The position numbers were made by a program, and so were the translations under genes. Below the pieces are notes generated by a model that saw only the letters and a list, made by a program, of their open reading frames with translations, searched no databases and was not told where the DNA came from. DNA of 64,000 bases, taken from Lineus longissimus (taxonomy: Eukaryota; Nemertea; Pilidiophora; Heteronemertea; Lineidae). How positions within the stretch are numbered: position 1 is the first letter of the stretch; the number at the start of each line of letters is the position of its first letter. The stretch spans positions 3,782,001-3,846,000 of the forward strand of contig NC_088318.1 in NCBI RefSeq assembly GCF_910592395.1. Direction: 5' to 3'. Below are positions 61,490 through 64,000 of this stretch, in pieces.

Positions 61490-61740
61490 AGAAGCCTCTC
61501 TATCAAGGACACCCTTTGGACTGGCAAGTGCTGTCCTTAGTAGAGAGGTGTCCTGATTAGAGAGGTCAAATTGAATGGAAACAACCGCTTTGGGACCAAA
61601 ACTAGTGTCCTTAATTAAGAGGTGTCCTGATTAGAGAGGGCAAATTGAATGGAAACAACCACTTCGGGACCAAAACTAGTGTCCTTAATAGAGAGGTTGT
61701 CCTTGATAGAGAGGTGTTTGCTGAAGGAGGTTCCACTGTT
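61490..61740. repeat. Dispersed TAGAGAGG repeat, copy 3
   Basis: GCCTCTCTATCAAGGACACC start, then two rounds of GAGAGG(T/G)CAAATTGAATGG with AACAACC.CTT(T/C)GGGACC and AGTGTCCTTAAT. Longest and least interrupted copy in the window. Confidence 0.75.
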
Positions 61741-62329
61741 CCTGCTATTACATTAGCAGATGAGTTCCACGTGCTAGCATACATGCAGGGAATTCTTTAA
61801 AGCTTTTCAGTTGCAGACCTGACTTTGGGATTTGTTTCAATTTCACTAAAGATGGCCGAAAATACGTAGACATTTTGCACAGCTTAATGTACTTCAGTGC
61901 ATGGGTCACCATGGCTAAGTTGAAGTGAAATCAAGCATGGGTTCTCTGCTTCCTGAAGCCAGATTGCAGTCAAGGAATCCAAGGTAATCATATTGGCAGG
62001 ATATTGCAAAACATAGGATTGCCGGGCATATTTGTTGGATGTATCATACACTTGGGATTGGGCAGTGCTGTCCTGGCTTGAGTGGGAATCTAAACCTAAT
62101 GAATATTATTGCATTCAGGGCTGGCCATGTATTTTGATATCCGTTGGCATTACAGTTTGTTTCCAGTGTAAAAGTTATAGTTTGGGTTTAAAGTTTGATA
62201 TCAAGTGTCATAGACGTGTCATCCAACTTCAGTCTTGAACCCTGGTCAATCCTAAAACCTTTCAGTAGAACTCAGATGAGCTGCCACCACCATAACATTT
62301 CTGACTGGTACCCATTTATAGGCCTGTAA

Positions 62330-62425
62330 GGCAAGTGAGAGAAAGATACCTGCCTAAGGTCTCACGCCGACTGTGGGGATTGAACCAGTAACCTCTTGGT
62401 GGCTAGCCGCGAGTCCGAGCCAGAT
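62330..62425 (-). mobile_element. tRNA-derived SINE fragment
   Basis: On the minus strand GGTTCAATCCCC is a B box and CGGCTAGCCACCAAGAGG leads into it. Only the tRNA-related head and some body (GTGAGACCTTAGGCAGG) are visible. Fragment only. Confidence 0.4.
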
Positions 62426-64000
62426 CAGTGGTCTCTGGTGGTAAGAAGATTTAGACTGGTGTCAAAGAGTTTTGACAGACACAGAACCCTCTTGACCCAC
62501 ACCTTCAGGGTAGTAAAGATTTCCTTACACTCAACTAAAGAAAACCGATTCATTTCTTTTCCCTCCAACAGTGGCGCTTTTGAAGAAAACTGTAATGTGA
62601 TTGGGCACGTTAAATGACCGTCGCCCTCAGAGTCCAATCAACCGCACCCTCAGCAAGTCTAGATTCTCCACGTCACACACTGAATAAGGTTACACACCAA
62701 ATGAGATGATTTAGTTACGAGGCCGGTGCCGGGCATACCCCAAGGAGGACACGTAATTGGCCAAAGTGGAATTCAACTCAGCATACGCCAATAATAGCAT
62801 GTCTAAGTATCGGCTGGCCACCGCTTTAGGCAAAGTCTTGATTTGAATTGTATTTGATTATTTATGCACCCAGCGCTGGTTTCGGTCAGGTTATTTTTCC
62901 TCCGCATTTGCTCTTGTAAAGGTTGTTCGTATTGTGTGTCGGTGCAGTTCCTCATGCTGCACCTGAGGGCCTGAATCCACTATGTAGAAGCAGCAGTTTT
63001 CCGGGATGCCAGACCAGAGTGGGATTGTCAGAAGCATACCCTTGGGAGAGGTCATCTACGGTCCTTTAGAAAGTTATATATGTTCCTCCTTGAGCCTTTG
63101 AGGTCAGACATGAGTTTATCTGAGGCATATGTCTGTTGTTTGCCTGAAGCCCCTCACCTATCTTCCATGTACATTCGCCTTTGATCTGATTAATTAGTAA
63201 CTTACGGCTAATTGATCAGGATGATGAGTTGGTTGAGCAGGATGGTCCGTCTTGTTGATGGGGCTTTACCTGTGAGAGGTGTACGCAGTTCCCAAGCCCT
63301 GCCCCCATCAACTCGGGGTACATCAGGATGGTATGCTCAAGGGAATGTGTGGGGAGATGGTATTACCTTCTTTCTCAGGAAAGTTTACTTATGAACAGTT
63401 GAAAACTGAGCATTTTCATGTAGAAAATATACAAATATGGATCATTTTGCTCCCACCGTCTATTCAAAATTTTGGAGCACACATAGTTGCCCTGAGAATT
63501 CTGCAAGTGCGCGCTAAGTTTGAGTAGGAATGGTAAACCAACTGTTCGCCTTATGACTTAAGCCAAGTATGTAAACTTGCTGAAGGTAATATTGCTGTTT
63601 TGCTGCTATTTTTGAAGAAATCCCATCCCTAATGCCTTCACTTCAAGGCAAATTATCCTGATGGTTATGCGAAATCTTATGTAGATTTCTTAAGAAAGCT
63701 GGCATTATTATATAAAGCACAATTGCTGTTCTCAGATATAGCATGATTGCCGTTCGACTGGCCTGTAGCTGGCTCTTTGGTCATGGGAGGGGCAAAACAC
63801 CTATATTTTCTGCAGTTCCTCTGAAATCTGAATGAAAGACACATCTTTTGGTAACGGTTACCCCATCCTCCCATCTTTGAATACCAGAGTCAGTCCTGAG
63901 TCATCTGTGCCGAGTGTTGACCTGAAGTTCAGGATGCATATAGACCGGCAGCCCAGGGCCCTCGGGTTAGTTGAACTAGGTACCAATATCTGAGTGTGGG

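Larger units (their letters stand above)
60515..64000. other. Terminal stretch of the window
   Basis: Contains TAGAGAGG repeat copy 3 and a tRNA-SINE-like fragment near 62.35 kb. A 45-nt segment at 60762-60806 has an AATTCTAG acceptor and a GTAAGG donor but matches nothing I know. No exon of the CYLD catalytic domain could be found. Confidence 0.5.

Overview
The window is eukaryotic: short exons with GT..AG introns of 0.2-5 kb, no operons, and dense families of small transposons, tRNA-derived SINEs and minisatellites. The proteins are bilaterian (a heteromeric amino-acid transporter light chain, a caspase, a CYLD-like protein). Together with repeat types common in marine invertebrates, this suggests a marine invertebrate; the phylum cannot be settled from the sequence alone. 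All three recognisable genes lie on the + strand.

Region 1 (1-22886). AT-rich palindromic repeats come first, then a complete 11-exon SLC7A5/SLC7A8-like (LAT-type) amino-acid transporter gene at 2625-22886, about 493 aa. Its introns hold two near-identical 1.1 kb repeats (9097-10212 and 17098-18225), SINEs and several non-autonomous DNA elements. The 3' side (22887-29030) is non-coding with small duplications and a near-perfect 43-nt palindrome.

Region 2 (29037-39810). A caspase gene with a TATA box is spread over up to 17 exons. The catalytic domain is intact: His in GHG, Cys in QACRG, and the S1-pocket Arg, Gln and Arg. Its first exon resembles the N-terminus of CYLD rather than a DED or CARD. 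The middle is a linker built from tandemly duplicated phase 1-1 exons carrying YVN motifs of the Grb2-SH2 type. The triplicated 'A' exon has no usable splice donor and ends in a stop, so it is a candidate terminal or poison exon.

Region 3 (39811-48009). Transposon-rich DNA separates the caspase from the next gene. At least three elements (40011-40493, 43110-48000, 46009-46730) share 9-bp target-site duplications and similar GGTA-type termini. Two TTAA-flanked elements and a SINE with a 14-bp target duplication are also present.

Region 4 (48326-64000). This holds the 5' part of a CYLD-like gene (N-terminal domain plus first half of a CAP-Gly domain, and a likely further exon near 50.28 kb). 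The rest is intron or intergenic sequence with an 0.8 kb, 21-bp minisatellite (53028-53840) and further repeats. The CYLD-like gene sits 8.5 kb downstream of the caspase whose N-terminus it resembles. The most economical reading is that the caspase gained its N-terminal exon from a local CYLD duplication. That caspase, with a CYLD-like prodomain and amplified phosphotyrosine-motif exons, is the most notable system in the window.
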